From contig CAXXKX010000005.1 of the NCBI GenBank assembly GCA_963676655.2, positions 496,001 through 560,000 of the forward strand: a DNA stretch of 64,000 bases, read 5' to 3'. The notes beneath the pieces were generated by a model. The model was not told where the DNA came from. It saw nothing but the letters and a program-made list of their open reading frames with translations, and ran no database searches. The DNA is from G963676655 sp963676655 (GTDB taxonomy: Bacteria; Verrucomicrobiota; Lentisphaeria; Victivallales; Victivallaceae). Below, in pieces: positions 49,766 through 58,750 of this stretch. The first letter of the stretch is position 1. Every line of letters starts with the position of its first letter. The translations under genes and the position numbers were made by a program.

Positions 49766-50938
49766 TTAGAATTCAAGTTTGATGACAGTGCAAAGCTCGT
49801 CGGGGGCTTTCTCCGGCAGATTGGAAAGCTCGATGTGATTCCCTTTGCGGGTAATCTTGACGTCACAACCTGAACCCAATATTGAACCGCGAATAAACTC
49901 AATTTCACAATTGGGAATGGTAATTATTGACCGGTGCCACCAGTGTACAAACAGGTAAACAGTATTGCCTCTTATAGCCGAACAGCCATAGGTGCCGCCA
50001 TCGACAGCCGAACACGGATTCACCCAGCGTACCGCCTCGCCGTTAACTTTCATCCAGCGACCAAGAGCTTTCAGGCGTTCGGATTCTTCAGATCGAAGGG
50101 TGCCGTCCGGCTTCGGGCCGACATTGATCAGCATATTACCGCGACTGCAGGCAATACCGGACAGGAGATGCACGATCTCCGATGCTGATTTATAGTGGTT
50201 GTCAGCGGGAAAATATCCCCAGTGCCGATTCATGGTCAGACACGCTTCCCATAAACGGTCGGGGTCATCGGGAGCTTTTATGTTCTGTTCCGCGGTATAA
50301 AAATCCTCCGGTAAAAGCGAACGGTCATTGATCATGATGCCTGGTTGAAGCGACCTCACCATGGAGTTAAGCTCAGACGCCCGTAAATCCTCCGCGTTTA
50401 AGTCGACATTACCGCACTGTCCGCAAACCTTATCGTACCAGAAAATATCAATTTCTCCGTAATTTGAGCATAGTTCCCGTACCTGTTCATGTATCAGCTT
50501 AATATAGATATCCCAAGTCTCCGAATCTTGTTCCGGTCCGTTAAAAAAGGCCGGAATGCTCCAGTCCGGCCATGAAAAATACAAACCGACTTTCAAGCCG
50601 TACCGCCGACAGGCTTTTACGTATTCTTTCACCAGATCGCGCTTCGGCCCCTGCTCTACCGCGTTACGTTTGGTTGTGCCGGTTTCAAACAAACAAAATC
50701 CATCATGGTGCTTGGTAGTCAAGACCATATAACGCATCCCGGCTTCAGACGCAAGCTTCGCCCAGGCATCCGGATCGTAATTCTCCGCGGTAAAGGCCGG
50801 GATATTCCGGTCATACTCTTCCAACGGCATCTTTTCCTGATACAGACACCATTCCCCGCGTCCAGGCACGGAATAAACTCCCCAATGAATAAACATTCCA
50901 ACTCCGGCTTCCCGGAACCACTGCTGATTTTTTTGCAT
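49766..50938 (-). CDS. GH29-family alpha-L-fucosidase
   Basis: 390 residues. GMFIHWGVYSVPGRGEWCLYQEKMP near the start, TTKHHDGFCLF (74-84), KVGLYFSWPDW and EIDIFWYDK (162-170; Asp169 in the nucleophile position) are GH29 signatures. There is no signal peptide, so it may act inside the cell. It removes alpha-linked fucose from glycans. The next gene (SASA esterase) begins 3 nt upstream in the same direction, so the two form a glycan-trimming pair. Confidence 0.9.
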   Translation of the reverse strand: MQKNQQWFREAGVGMFIHWGVYSVPGRGEWCLYQEKMPLEEYDRNIPAFTAENYDPDAWAKLASEAGMRYMVLTTKHHDGFCLFETGTTKRNAVEQGPKRDLVKEYVKACRRYGLKVGLYFSWPDWSIPAFFNGPEQDSETWDIYIKLIHEQVRELCSNYGEIDIFWYDKVCGQCGNVDLNAEDLRASELNSMVRSLQPGIMINDRSLLPEDFYTAEQNIKAPDDPDRLWEACLTMNRHWGYFPADNHYKSASEIVHLLSGIACSRGNMLINVGPKPDGTLRSEESERLKALGRWMKVNGEAVRWVNPCSAVDGGTYGCSAIRGNTVYLFVHWWHRSIITIPNCEIEFIRGSILGSGCDVKITRKGNHIELSNLPEKAPDELCTVIKLEF

Positions 50939-50941
50939 AAC

Positions 50942-51643
50942 TTATTTATTTCCTGTAAATTTCATATATACGTCTGCGTAACGAAGACCGAATTCCCGTA
51001 ACGACAATGCATCAAAATGAGTATTATCATTCCGGTCATTATCGGTAAGTCCCCCGGATGAGACAAAAGATGTGGCAGTATGACGTAAAGCTTTATTGAC
51101 TTTCGCATAATATGGAAAATCCGGATTACCTGATAAAAAACGCCCAAGTTCACCGGCGATAACCGGCAGGTGTTCATTAGCAAAAGCGGTTCTTAACCCA
51201 CCCAGCGTTTTTTGAAAACGTTCAGCATAGGTCTCAGCTGTCTTTGCTGATTTTGAATCGGCTTCACCCTGATGCCATAAGATTCCGGCAAGCTCGCCGT
51301 CGCATGCAGTCAGCGCCTGTCTGGTCCGGCTTACCGCATTCTCAAATAATTCCGCTCCCGGCTGCCACTGTTCCAGACTGGAACCACTGACCGCACACGG
51401 GACCAGGCCAATTTCCCATTCAGGAAAATTCTCCAACAGGCGGATAGCAAAACTCATCGCCAGTCCGGCCCCGCCATCCGGCCATACCTTGCAGGTATAT
51501 TCATGCAATGGTTCCCGCGCTACCAGCCAGGCGTTGTCTTTAAAACAAAACAGCCGATCATCATATAAACGTGGATGCACTCCGAAATTCCCGCAGCCCT
51601 GCATATTGGACTGCCCGGCCAGAATAAAAACTTTCAAAATCAA
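50942..51643 (-). CDS. Sialate O-acetylesterase-like (SASA family) enzyme
   Basis: 233 residues. The N-terminal ILAGQSNMQG (GQSN, Ser12 nucleophile) and WHQGEADS (123-130) match the SGNH-like SASA family. The rest has the expected alpha/beta layout. It removes acetyl groups from sugars, for example sialic acid or xylan. The gene overlaps the next by 4 nt and is coupled to the fucosidase gene. Confidence 0.9.
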   Translation of the reverse strand: MILKVFILAGQSNMQGCGNFGVHPRLYDDRLFCFKDNAWLVAREPLHEYTCKVWPDGGAGLAMSFAIRLLENFPEWEIGLVPCAVSGSSLEQWQPGAELFENAVSRTRQALTACDGELAGILWHQGEADSKSAKTAETYAERFQKTLGGLRTAFANEHLPVIAGELGRFLSGNPDFPYYAKVNKALRHTATSFVSSGGLTDNDRNDNTHFDALSLREFGLRYADVYMKFTGNK

Positions 51644-54600
51644 TCCCCTTTTAAAAATTCTTCAGGCGCAAGGTTGCGGCCATAAATTCTGACCTTTTTA
51701 ATTCCTCCCTTAAAAGAAGGAACTGCCACATACGGGAATTTACATTTGCCGCCAAAAACCAGCGACCCGATCCACTCCTGAGAAGGCAGCGGCTTGCATT
51801 CTATGCTTTTTTCGAGTTTGCCATTGATATACAAATGCAGCTTTCTCAAATCATAAACCACCGCGACATGAGTCCATTTTCCTTTGGGAACAACCGTGTT
51901 TGAAGTAACAATTGCCTCAAGCCGTTCTTTCGGGATAATACCACCCTCGCCTTCAGTCGCGCCCAATCTGGTCATTTTGATTCGACCATCGGCGAGCCGG
52001 GAGAGAATTATCTGTCCGTTTGCAGCGCCCATAAAAAATTGCTCCGAACCGTCTTCATCCGGCTTTATGAATATTTCATAAGTTGCGGCATAAGGAAAGG
52101 CAGTCCCTCCACGAAGCATGGCGTAACTTTTACCGTCAAACTGCAAGTATCCTCCTTGTTCGTCCTTTTTATAGAGCGGGTATTGCGTTTCTCCAATACC
52201 AACTGAAGAACCGACATTCACTGAATAACCGGTATGTTCATGCCGGTATAAAGTCATCTGGATTATTCCGGCGGAAACTTTTTCATTACCAATCATACCG
52301 TTATGATCGTATCCGGAGGAATCAAGTAATATGCGAGCCGCCGGATGCGCACATTCGTAGTAGAAAAACGGCACCCGGACCGCCTCTATTTCAATTTCTT
52401 TAATTGTATACGGTACCTTTGCCTGGTCCAGTACCGGCATTTTTATTTTACCGGGACGCTCGCCGGAAACAACCCATATCGGCGGAGTTATATACCGGCT
52501 GCCGGTTCTGAAATTTTCCAGTTCAAGATTGTACCAGTCAAGCGCACCAAGCGGAGACGGCAAGACCTCCGTCAAGGAAAGGTTCATCCCCCACGGCGAA
52601 AGCGTCTTGAAGCTTTTAATCTCACGCCCGTTACGCAGTATCCTAACCCAGTTGCCGCCGCGATTATCCGCTCCCGCAGCAGGCGGAGAGTAACCGAATC
52701 CGTGAAAAACGACTCTGTCGCTCCCCGGCAGATTAAAAGTATCTCCTGGAACTGCGTTATCAATTCGCCATGATTTGCCTTTGGGGATTTTCATGATAAG
52801 CAGATGATTAAGTGAGCGACACCAGTACAACAAATGGGGACGCAAGCTGGTCACCAGATTCGTCTGCGGCAACATCGGCGAAGTAAATTGACGTTTGTTC
52901 CACGTATAGGAAACTCGAGGCAGCACCGCTTTTTCATTGACGAAATTCAACGCTGGAATACTGAAAATATGAGAATCAAGATTATTTAACTTCAATTCCG
53001 CCGCAGGCGACGTGTAAAGAACTGTTCCATCCGGACGGCATAATTGCATTTTAAGATCCGAAATCTTACCGCCGCTTTTTACCGGAAAGGAAACAACTTC
53101 CACTTTCACCATTTGCCCCAGCATCACGTTTGTAAAATTTGCGACATACAGGTCGGGAACATTATTCTTTTTGATTGGATCTTTCCGCCAGAGATCGGTA
53201 TAATATTGCAGCACTTTCAGGCGAATATCATCAAGTTCATAGCTCGGCATGATTCGCGAATTTTCATAAATATCAAACCAGTTTGTCGCTGTGATTGCAT
53301 CCGGTTTTGCCGCTATCGCGATCTCCCATGACTTCCGAAACTTCTCCGTCAAATTTGGCACAAAACCGCCGTAATGAAAATGCACCGTGTAATTGGTATG
53401 GGTAGCGACTTCAAATATTTTCTCCGGAAAATCCTTATGCATGACCGGCGCAAGTTGCTCAAAAAGTTCTTTTTGAACCGAAACCGGCCAGTTGCCATAC
53501 ATGCTTGTCCCGTCAAAAACCTTGACATACTCAATGATTGAAGCCAGCTTCTTGATATGCGCCGCGTTAAAAAGCCAAATAATCCGTCCATGCTTTTTTT
53601 CCAGGGTATGGATGACCAGTTTCCACTCATCAGGTTTAAGTTTGGAAGGAGAATAAACAACCAGCACTGGATGGCCGTCGACCTTATATGTAACCGGATC
53701 GGCAAACCATTTCTTCAAGGCCTCAAGCGTGCCGTCAATCATATCGATTGCTGATTCGGGTCCATTGGCATGAAACGTCAAAAACGGCATAATCCGCAAC
53801 TTATTGCCGCTTAGTTTAAAACCCTTTGCCGCGTCGTCGAAATTACTCATAAAACCGGCTTTATTGACAATCTCGAATTGCAATCCGGTTAATCCGTATT
53901 TGCAGTATCTTTCCGCGATTTCCTTCCACATCAAAGGGCCGTCATCAGGAAAATTATGCCAGGCAAAATCAGGCCCGCCATACGTACGGGTCCGGGATAC
54001 GCTTTCCCGACACGGCCGGAACCATGGATTGGCGGCACTCCATACTGTTTTCAAATATCCGGTTTTATTGAACGGTGGACGTTTGTATTCTGAAATAATT
54101 TTTTCCCGTTCTTTCTGTGAAAAAGTAATCTTTGAGTAATTCAACATCGCCGGAGCTTCCGGCATTAAATTTGTTTCAGACATTTTTTCTGTAGCGGTTA
54201 ATATAAGAACCGGGCCCTTCCCCCCTTCTTTTGAATCGAATTTAAGCTGATTCGCATACCCCCCACTGGTCCCTTTAAGACATAGTCCAAAATTCTCCTG
54301 CGGCTTTTCCAGCCATTGCTGGACCACGCTTGTAACATCAATTTTATATTCACCCACCGGGTCTCCAGGAGAAGGACTCCCCGTATAAAATGCCTTTGCC
54401 GCAATTTTCGGCATCGCCTGATAGCTGATCTTCTTCTCCTGCCACGGTCCGAGAACCTTATAAAGCATGGTTGTCCCTTTTATATTCTCCTTCTGGTAAC
54501 ACTTACTTAAAAGCAGTTCAGCTTTCAATAACCTACCCTTGACCACCGGCAAGTGAAAATAAACATAACTTTGCATTACCTTTCCACCGTTATCATGACC

Positions 54601-54786
54601 GCAACGCAAATATTTTCTTCCGCCAAGCCTGGCAGTAGGATGTCCCGCCATTACACAAGCATCCGCTGCTGATTTTATTTTGCAAGTAAAATCACCCGCT
54701 GCCAGATAAGCAGAACAAGTTACCAATAGCAGACATGTAATCAGATTTTTGTATATCATATTAAAATAATGCTTTCTATAAATCAT
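51640..54786 (-). CDS. Large secreted carbohydrate-active protein: DNRLRE, glucanase-like, LamG
   Basis: 1048 residues. N-terminal signal (about 5-30). DNRLRE-like domain (about 32-190: VYFHLPVVKGRLLKAELLLSKCYQ). A central GH71/GH99-like catalytic region follows (about 235-560: WFRPCRESVSRTRTYGGPDFAW, LTGLQFEIVN, GTSMYGNWPVSVQKEL). Beta-sandwich segments lie at 580-780. The C-terminal LamG-like concanavalin fold covers about 850-1040 (GRIKMTRLGATEGEG, GKWTHVAVVYDLRKLHLYINGKLE). Exact substrate is unknown; alpha-1,3-glucan or mannan-type glycans fit the GH71/99 guess. It lies in a run with the fucosidase, acetylesterase and prepilin-like genes. Confidence 0.72.
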   Translation of the reverse strand: MIYRKHYFNMIYKNLITCLLLVTCSAYLAAGDFTCKIKSAADACVMAGHPTARLGGRKYLRCGHDNGGKVMQSYVYFHLPVVKGRLLKAELLLSKCYQKENIKGTTMLYKVLGPWQEKKISYQAMPKIAAKAFYTGSPSPGDPVGEYKIDVTSVVQQWLEKPQENFGLCLKGTSGGYANQLKFDSKEGGKGPVLILTATEKMSETNLMPEAPAMLNYSKITFSQKEREKIISEYKRPPFNKTGYLKTVWSAANPWFRPCRESVSRTRTYGGPDFAWHNFPDDGPLMWKEIAERYCKYGLTGLQFEIVNKAGFMSNFDDAAKGFKLSGNKLRIMPFLTFHANGPESAIDMIDGTLEALKKWFADPVTYKVDGHPVLVVYSPSKLKPDEWKLVIHTLEKKHGRIIWLFNAAHIKKLASIIEYVKVFDGTSMYGNWPVSVQKELFEQLAPVMHKDFPEKIFEVATHTNYTVHFHYGGFVPNLTEKFRKSWEIAIAAKPDAITATNWFDIYENSRIMPSYELDDIRLKVLQYYTDLWRKDPIKKNNVPDLYVANFTNVMLGQMVKVEVVSFPVKSGGKISDLKMQLCRPDGTVLYTSPAAELKLNNLDSHIFSIPALNFVNEKAVLPRVSYTWNKRQFTSPMLPQTNLVTSLRPHLLYWCRSLNHLLIMKIPKGKSWRIDNAVPGDTFNLPGSDRVVFHGFGYSPPAAGADNRGGNWVRILRNGREIKSFKTLSPWGMNLSLTEVLPSPLGALDWYNLELENFRTGSRYITPPIWVVSGERPGKIKMPVLDQAKVPYTIKEIEIEAVRVPFFYYECAHPAARILLDSSGYDHNGMIGNEKVSAGIIQMTLYRHEHTGYSVNVGSSVGIGETQYPLYKKDEQGGYLQFDGKSYAMLRGGTAFPYAATYEIFIKPDEDGSEQFFMGAANGQIILSRLADGRIKMTRLGATEGEGGIIPKERLEAIVTSNTVVPKGKWTHVAVVYDLRKLHLYINGKLEKSIECKPLPSQEWIGSLVFGGKCKFPYVAVPSFKGGIKKVRIYGRNLAPEEFLKGD

Positions 54787-54789
54787 TTA

Positions 54790-55527
54790 TTATTTGCCAA
54801 GAACTTTGTGCCAGTCCGTGTACTGAAACCATGGGGCTAAATTATGCATTCCCGATGAGCTGTCACCAAGTACTGTCAAGTTTTCACCATTAACATGACC
54901 ATCCGCGAAAAGGGTATTGCATCGTTTTGTCTTGTGATAATCCGCCAAAGCAAAAGTATGGCCCTGCCCGGGATATCTGTTATTAACATTTGGATAATAC
55001 GAATTAGCCACATTCAACGCGTGTTCCGACTCCGCCAGGTAAAGCGATCTTGAAGCCTGCTTGAGACTGGATACTTTAGCTCCATAGAACCTTCCCCCGT
55101 AAGTCGCACTGGCCGGTCCCGTCCCGACATTGTACAACGCGTTATTAATTCCGTAACTAATAGTGGCCCAGTTTATCGAATATTTTGTCATGGGATTGCC
55201 ATTATACCACACAACATCTGAGGGGCATCGGTAGAGCTCATTGAGAACATTGGCTGCCGGATCAAACTGCATGCAATAAGGTGCTATGGCATACGGCCAG
55301 CACTGATTAATGCTGTCAGAAGCCTGAAATGCCGGAACAAAGTCATTGTTGTCATTCGAGTATAATATTGTCGCAGTACCAAGTTGTTTTAAATTCGCCG
55401 CACATTTAATTCCTCTGGCTTTTTCCCTTGCCTGATTCAGGGCCGGCAAAAGCATACTGGCAAGAATAGCTATGATTGCAATTACAACCAGCAATTCAAT
55501 TAAAGTAAAACTTTTTTCCTTTTTCAT
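54790..55527 (-). CDS. Prepilin-like H-X9-DG protein (DUF1559)
   Basis: 245 residues. N-terminal SFTLIELLVVIAIIAILASMLLPAL is a type II pseudopilin prepilin leader with cleavage after the Phe6-like position (F7 TLIE). The C-terminal NTLFADGHVNGENL contains the H-x9-DG motif of DUF1559. Such proteins are abundant in Lentisphaerota, Planctomycetota and Verrucomicrobiota, often beside carbohydrate loci. It probably works at the cell surface or in secretion with the following hydrolase (3 nt away). Confidence 0.9.
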   Translation of the reverse strand: MKKEKSFTLIELLVVIAIIAILASMLLPALNQAREKARGIKCAANLKQLGTATILYSNDNNDFVPAFQASDSINQCWPYAIAPYCMQFDPAANVLNELYRCPSDVVWYNGNPMTKYSINWATISYGINNALYNVGTGPASATYGGRFYGAKVSSLKQASRSLYLAESEHALNVANSYYPNVNNRYPGQGHTFALADYHKTKRCNTLFADGHVNGENLTVLGDSSSGMHNLAPWFQYTDWHKVLGK

Positions 55528-55558
55528 TGTTCTTTTTCCTTTTCATGTATTTTTTAAC

Positions 55559-56623
55559 TTAAGTTCTGATAATTAATTCCGGCTTAATTAGAACCTCCTT
55601 GTCGCTTATTTGATTGGTTAAAAGTTTTATCGCTGTTTCGGCAATTATTTCTTCATGGACACAAACGGACGAGAAATTACATTCTTTTGAATGAGGCGTA
55701 TTATAAAAACCGATTACATCAATCGGTTTGTCACAAGATTTTAAAACCGGCAACACTTCATATCGCATATAAGCGTCATTATAAGAAAAAACAGCATCAG
55801 GAGGATTCTCCCCGGACATTAATTCACATAAAGTTTCCTGAAGCGGAGCGCCATGCAACAGTTTCCAGAATACCTCTTCATTAAAGTTTATTTCTGATTG
55901 CCTGACTACTTCCAGTATCCCTCCTAGTACCTGAGCCTGAAGAGAGCTCCATGGTCCGGCATAACTTCTTTCAGGCATTGCAAGTTGAACAAAACTCCTG
56001 TGACCTTTTTTAATAAAATACTCGGCAATCATTCTTCCGACAGCATGAAAATCAATAAGCGCATATTTTGCATTAAGCAGCCTTTCATGATAATGATATT
56101 TATTAATAAAAACCAGGTTTGTAAAAGAATCCGCATGCTCTTTTAAAAACGCATAGGGAGTATGAGTGCTGCCATCGATAATATATCCATAAGGCGGCGC
56201 CTGCTCAGAACACAAAGTATTCAGAAAGGTTGTGACACTGGTATCATCATAGATCAAATCCCCATTTATCAATACCGGAAATAACTTATGTTTGGAAAAA
56301 CCTCTAGCAATATTTCTGGAAATATCACGATAAACATCTCCTTTGCTAAGCATAACCATTCCCACCGCATTACTTGTCTTACGGCCTTCCGAGTCATCAG
56401 TTATAACAATAGTTCCCCTACGTGGTGCGCGTTCCAGCAAACCTTCTTTTACCAATGCTTTGAGACCTGCAGCAACAGTATGCCTATTAACACTGTATTT
56501 TTTTGCCAATTCCTCATCTGTCAACAGGCGCTCTCCATTTTTCAAAGTTCCGCTATTGATCAGCTCCCTGATATGGTCAGCGATCTGAATATGCTTTGGT
56601 TTACTGCTAAGTATTTCCTGCAT
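55559..56623 (-). CDS. GntR-LacI hybrid transcription regulator
   Basis: 354 residues. GntR winged helix at the N-terminus (HIQIADHIRELINSGTLKNGERLLTDEELAKKYSVNRHTVAAGLKALVKEGLLERAPRRGTIV, residues about 12-76). A periplasmic-binding-protein-like sensor of LacI/PurR type follows (YIIDGSTHTPYAF, AVGRMIAEYFIKKGH, DAVFSYNDAYM). The combination is common in Lentisphaerae carbohydrate loci. It likely controls the divergent or downstream hydrolase genes. Confidence 0.9.
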   Translation of the reverse strand: MQEILSSKPKHIQIADHIRELINSGTLKNGERLLTDEELAKKYSVNRHTVAAGLKALVKEGLLERAPRRGTIVITDDSEGRKTSNAVGMVMLSKGDVYRDISRNIARGFSKHKLFPVLINGDLIYDDTSVTTFLNTLCSEQAPPYGYIIDGSTHTPYAFLKEHADSFTNLVFINKYHYHERLLNAKYALIDFHAVGRMIAEYFIKKGHRSFVQLAMPERSYAGPWSSLQAQVLGGILEVVRQSEINFNEEVFWKLLHGAPLQETLCELMSGENPPDAVFSYNDAYMRYEVLPVLKSCDKPIDVIGFYNTPHSKECNFSSVCVHEEIIAETAIKLLTNQISDKEVLIKPELIIRT

Positions 56624-56814
56624 TGTATATTCTTCCCGACTAATAAGTCTAATAATTTTATATTAACTATACAAATATTATACAATTATAAATAAAAAAG
56701 TCAATGCCACATTAGAAAAATTATAATAAAAAATTTTTACCCCCCAAAATATTAAACTTAAGTTATTTGATTACAGTTATTTACATTTTATTTATAATCT
56801 TACTGTCTGACTAT

Positions 56815-56843
56815 TTGACAAATCAACTTTCAGCATATATATT
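56815..56843 (+). promoter_or_regulatory. Sigma70 promoter of the RAYT gene
   Basis: TTGACA (56815-56820), 17-nt spacer and TATATT (56838-56843), about 33 nt before the transposase ATG with GGGAGG between. Confidence 0.75.
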
Positions 56844-56876
56844 ATCTTCAAATCACCAAATTGGGAGGCTTGAACA

Positions 56877-57854
56877 ATGGAATCGCGAATGAAACTCAAA
56901 GGAGAAGGCTGCTATTATCACCTGTATAACCGGATTGGCTGCTGCAAAGGCGAACACCCATTCTCCGAGATCGATAAGGAATACGGCTTCCGACTGCTGC
57001 AAAATCTATGCGATTACTTTCTGATCGAGGTCATTTCGGCCGCCTGGATGGGCAATCATTTCCACCTCGTGGTCTACGCTCCCGGGCCGAATGAACTACC
57101 GCCACTTGAGTCCATCGTCAACCGGCATAACAATTATTACAAATCAATGAAAACAACATCGAAATTCGCCCCGAAAAATCCGGTAATCAGCCTCGAAAAT
57201 GCAGCTTTATGCAAAGAAATCTCCCTCAAAATGATCGATATAAGCCGTTTTATGTCGGCCTACCAACGACGCTTTTCCTGCGTATATAATGAGACTCGCG
57301 ACCGGACCGGACAACTCTGGGGTAGACGTTTCAAAAGCACAATCCTCGATAAGGTCAATGCCCTGGCCGCATGCGTCACCTATGTTGAACTCAACCCGGT
57401 ACGCGCCGGCTTGAAACAAGATCCGGGTGAATACAGTTTTTCGACCTGGGGGCGCTACTGCAAAAGCGGCCGACACATGTTTTATGGGAATTTTGTCAAA
57501 CATATGAAACCGAATATCACGACCGGCGACACCTCGAAATGGACCGACAAAGAGCTGTTTGCGTTCTTCCGGGGCGAACTGGCGCGAATAGTCGCGGCTG
57601 AGTCCGGTGCTTCCAGCGAAGAAATCTATGCCGCCCGCGATAAAGCCCGCCAGAAAGAATCGATGCACGTCCTTTTCCTGCGTCGCACCAGACACTTTAC
57701 CGATGGCGTAATTCTGGGTTCCAAAATATTCATCCGCGAAACCGGAAGTCTATTTAAAGACCCAGAGCGAATACGCAAAAAACAACTCGCACGAGGACGC
57801 AGTCTCTCCGGCACCGCCCTGTATTGCTTCCGCAAACTAATAAACTCTTCCTGA
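56877..57854 (+). CDS. REP-associated tyrosine transposase (Y1, RAYT-type)
   Basis: 325 residues. HFH at 61-63 (MGNHFHLVVYAP) is the HUH motif. The C-terminal TGQLWGRRFKS and CVTYVELNPVRAGL segments are typical of the Y1 family. The extra C-terminal domain (about 220-325, helical) is usual for stand-alone RAYTs. I see no clear REP palindromes at its ends. RAYTs mobilise REP-type sequences rather than full insertion sequences. Confidence 0.9.
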   Translation: MESRMKLKGEGCYYHLYNRIGCCKGEHPFSEIDKEYGFRLLQNLCDYFLIEVISAAWMGNHFHLVVYAPGPNELPPLESIVNRHNNYYKSMKTTSKFAPKNPVISLENAALCKEISLKMIDISRFMSAYQRRFSCVYNETRDRTGQLWGRRFKSTILDKVNALAACVTYVELNPVRAGLKQDPGEYSFSTWGRYCKSGRHMFYGNFVKHMKPNITTGDTSKWTDKELFAFFRGELARIVAAESGASSEEIYAARDKARQKESMHVLFLRRTRHFTDGVILGSKIFIRETGSLFKDPERIRKKQLARGRSLSGTALYCFRKLINSS

Positions 57855-57893
57855 GTCTTCTGCATCCATTTAACTATTAAGCCCCAAATATGC

Positions 57894-58337
57894 TTACACA
57901 TCAAAATTCAGTTCATCGTCGTTTGCAACGCTGATAAACATTTCGCCGTATTTGATCAGTTTTATCGCGTATTCTGCCGGATCGCCAACCTCTTCCGGGT
58001 TATCTATTTCCTTGTCGGGATTATCCCGCAGTTCAGTCCCCGCCTGTATCCAGCGTTCACCGAATGCACGGATAACCTCACGGATCGACTCTGACGAAGA
58101 GCCGATAAAGTGATCGGTCTGCAATTTATTATGCATGATCCAAACGGTTGATCCATCGTCGGAAGTAGATCCAGCTTTCCAAATTGAAATATAAGGGATA
58201 GCCAACCATTGCAGGTAAATCTGTCCACTATACGGAACTTGATACTGACTTAGATAGTTCAATATGATCGAAAACTGCCGGTCACTCCATTCCTCTTCAG
58301 GCGTAGGAGGCTTAAAGGTTTCATTTTTACTTAACAT
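57894..58337 (-). CDS. DUF4826-like hypothetical protein
   Basis: 147 residues, with FSIILNYLSQYQVPYSGQIYLQWLAIPYISIWKAGS and WVIMHNKLQTDHFIGSSSESIREVIRAFGERWIQAG segments. This recalls the DUF4826 family, small alpha/beta proteins in bacterial chromosomes. Function unknown. Separated from the NifX-like gene by 18 nt in the same direction. Confidence 0.65.
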   Translation of the reverse strand: MLSKNETFKPPTPEEEWSDRQFSIILNYLSQYQVPYSGQIYLQWLAIPYISIWKAGSTSDDGSTVWIMHNKLQTDHFIGSSSESIREVIRAFGERWIQAGTELRDNPDKEIDNPEEVGDPAEYAIKLIKYGEMFISVANDDELNFDV

Positions 58338-58355
58338 ATCATTTTTCTCCTGAAT

Positions 58356-58745
58356 TTATTTTGAAGGACAATCTTTGGAGCAACTTGAACAAGTCCCTCC
58401 GCAACCAGTCAACCCGGCTAAATGCTCAAGTGACAGTTCCAGCAAATCACCCTTATTAAACCGCTCAATATTATCGTAACAAATTGTATCCGGAGCATAA
58501 TACATCGTTAAACTGCTCCGTTTGGTTAAAACGGAAAACGCTGCCGGTTTCATTGTCTTTGTGATTATAGAGTCAACTCCATCTGCGATTATGGCCCCGA
58601 GAGCATTTTCGTAATTGCGGTCGTCTATCACCGTCACTGCCGAGTTTATGCAGTCGTAAATCAAATACAGATGGGTTGAATCAAAATCGTCGTTAACCTG
58701 ACTATTCAAGCCATTATCACATTTTATGGGGATACAAATTTTCAT
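58356..58745 (-). CDS. NifX/NifB-C-type dinitrogenase cofactor family protein
   Basis: The ATG at 58745 gives the natural start MKICIPI; GTG 58754 is an alternative. About 129 residues. ICIPIKCDNGLNSQVNDDFDSTHLYLIY and IIADGVDSIITKTMKPAAF are NifX/NifY-like. The C-terminal GLTGCGGTCSSCSKDCPS holds a four-Cys cluster that is unusual for the basic fold. It may bind a metal cluster. The previous gene's stop overlaps the start region, so it is co-expressed with the activator. Confidence 0.82.
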   Translation of the reverse strand: MKICIPIKCDNGLNSQVNDDFDSTHLYLIYDCINSAVTVIDDRNYENALGAIIADGVDSIITKTMKPAAFSVLTKRSSLTMYYAPDTICYDNIERFNKGDLLELSLEHLAGLTGCGGTCSSCSKDCPSK

Positions 58746-58750
58746 ATTTA

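Noticed and set aside
56624..56876. REP palindromes around the RAYT gene
   Set aside because: No repeated hairpins with the expected GTAG/GGAG-type foot could be found.
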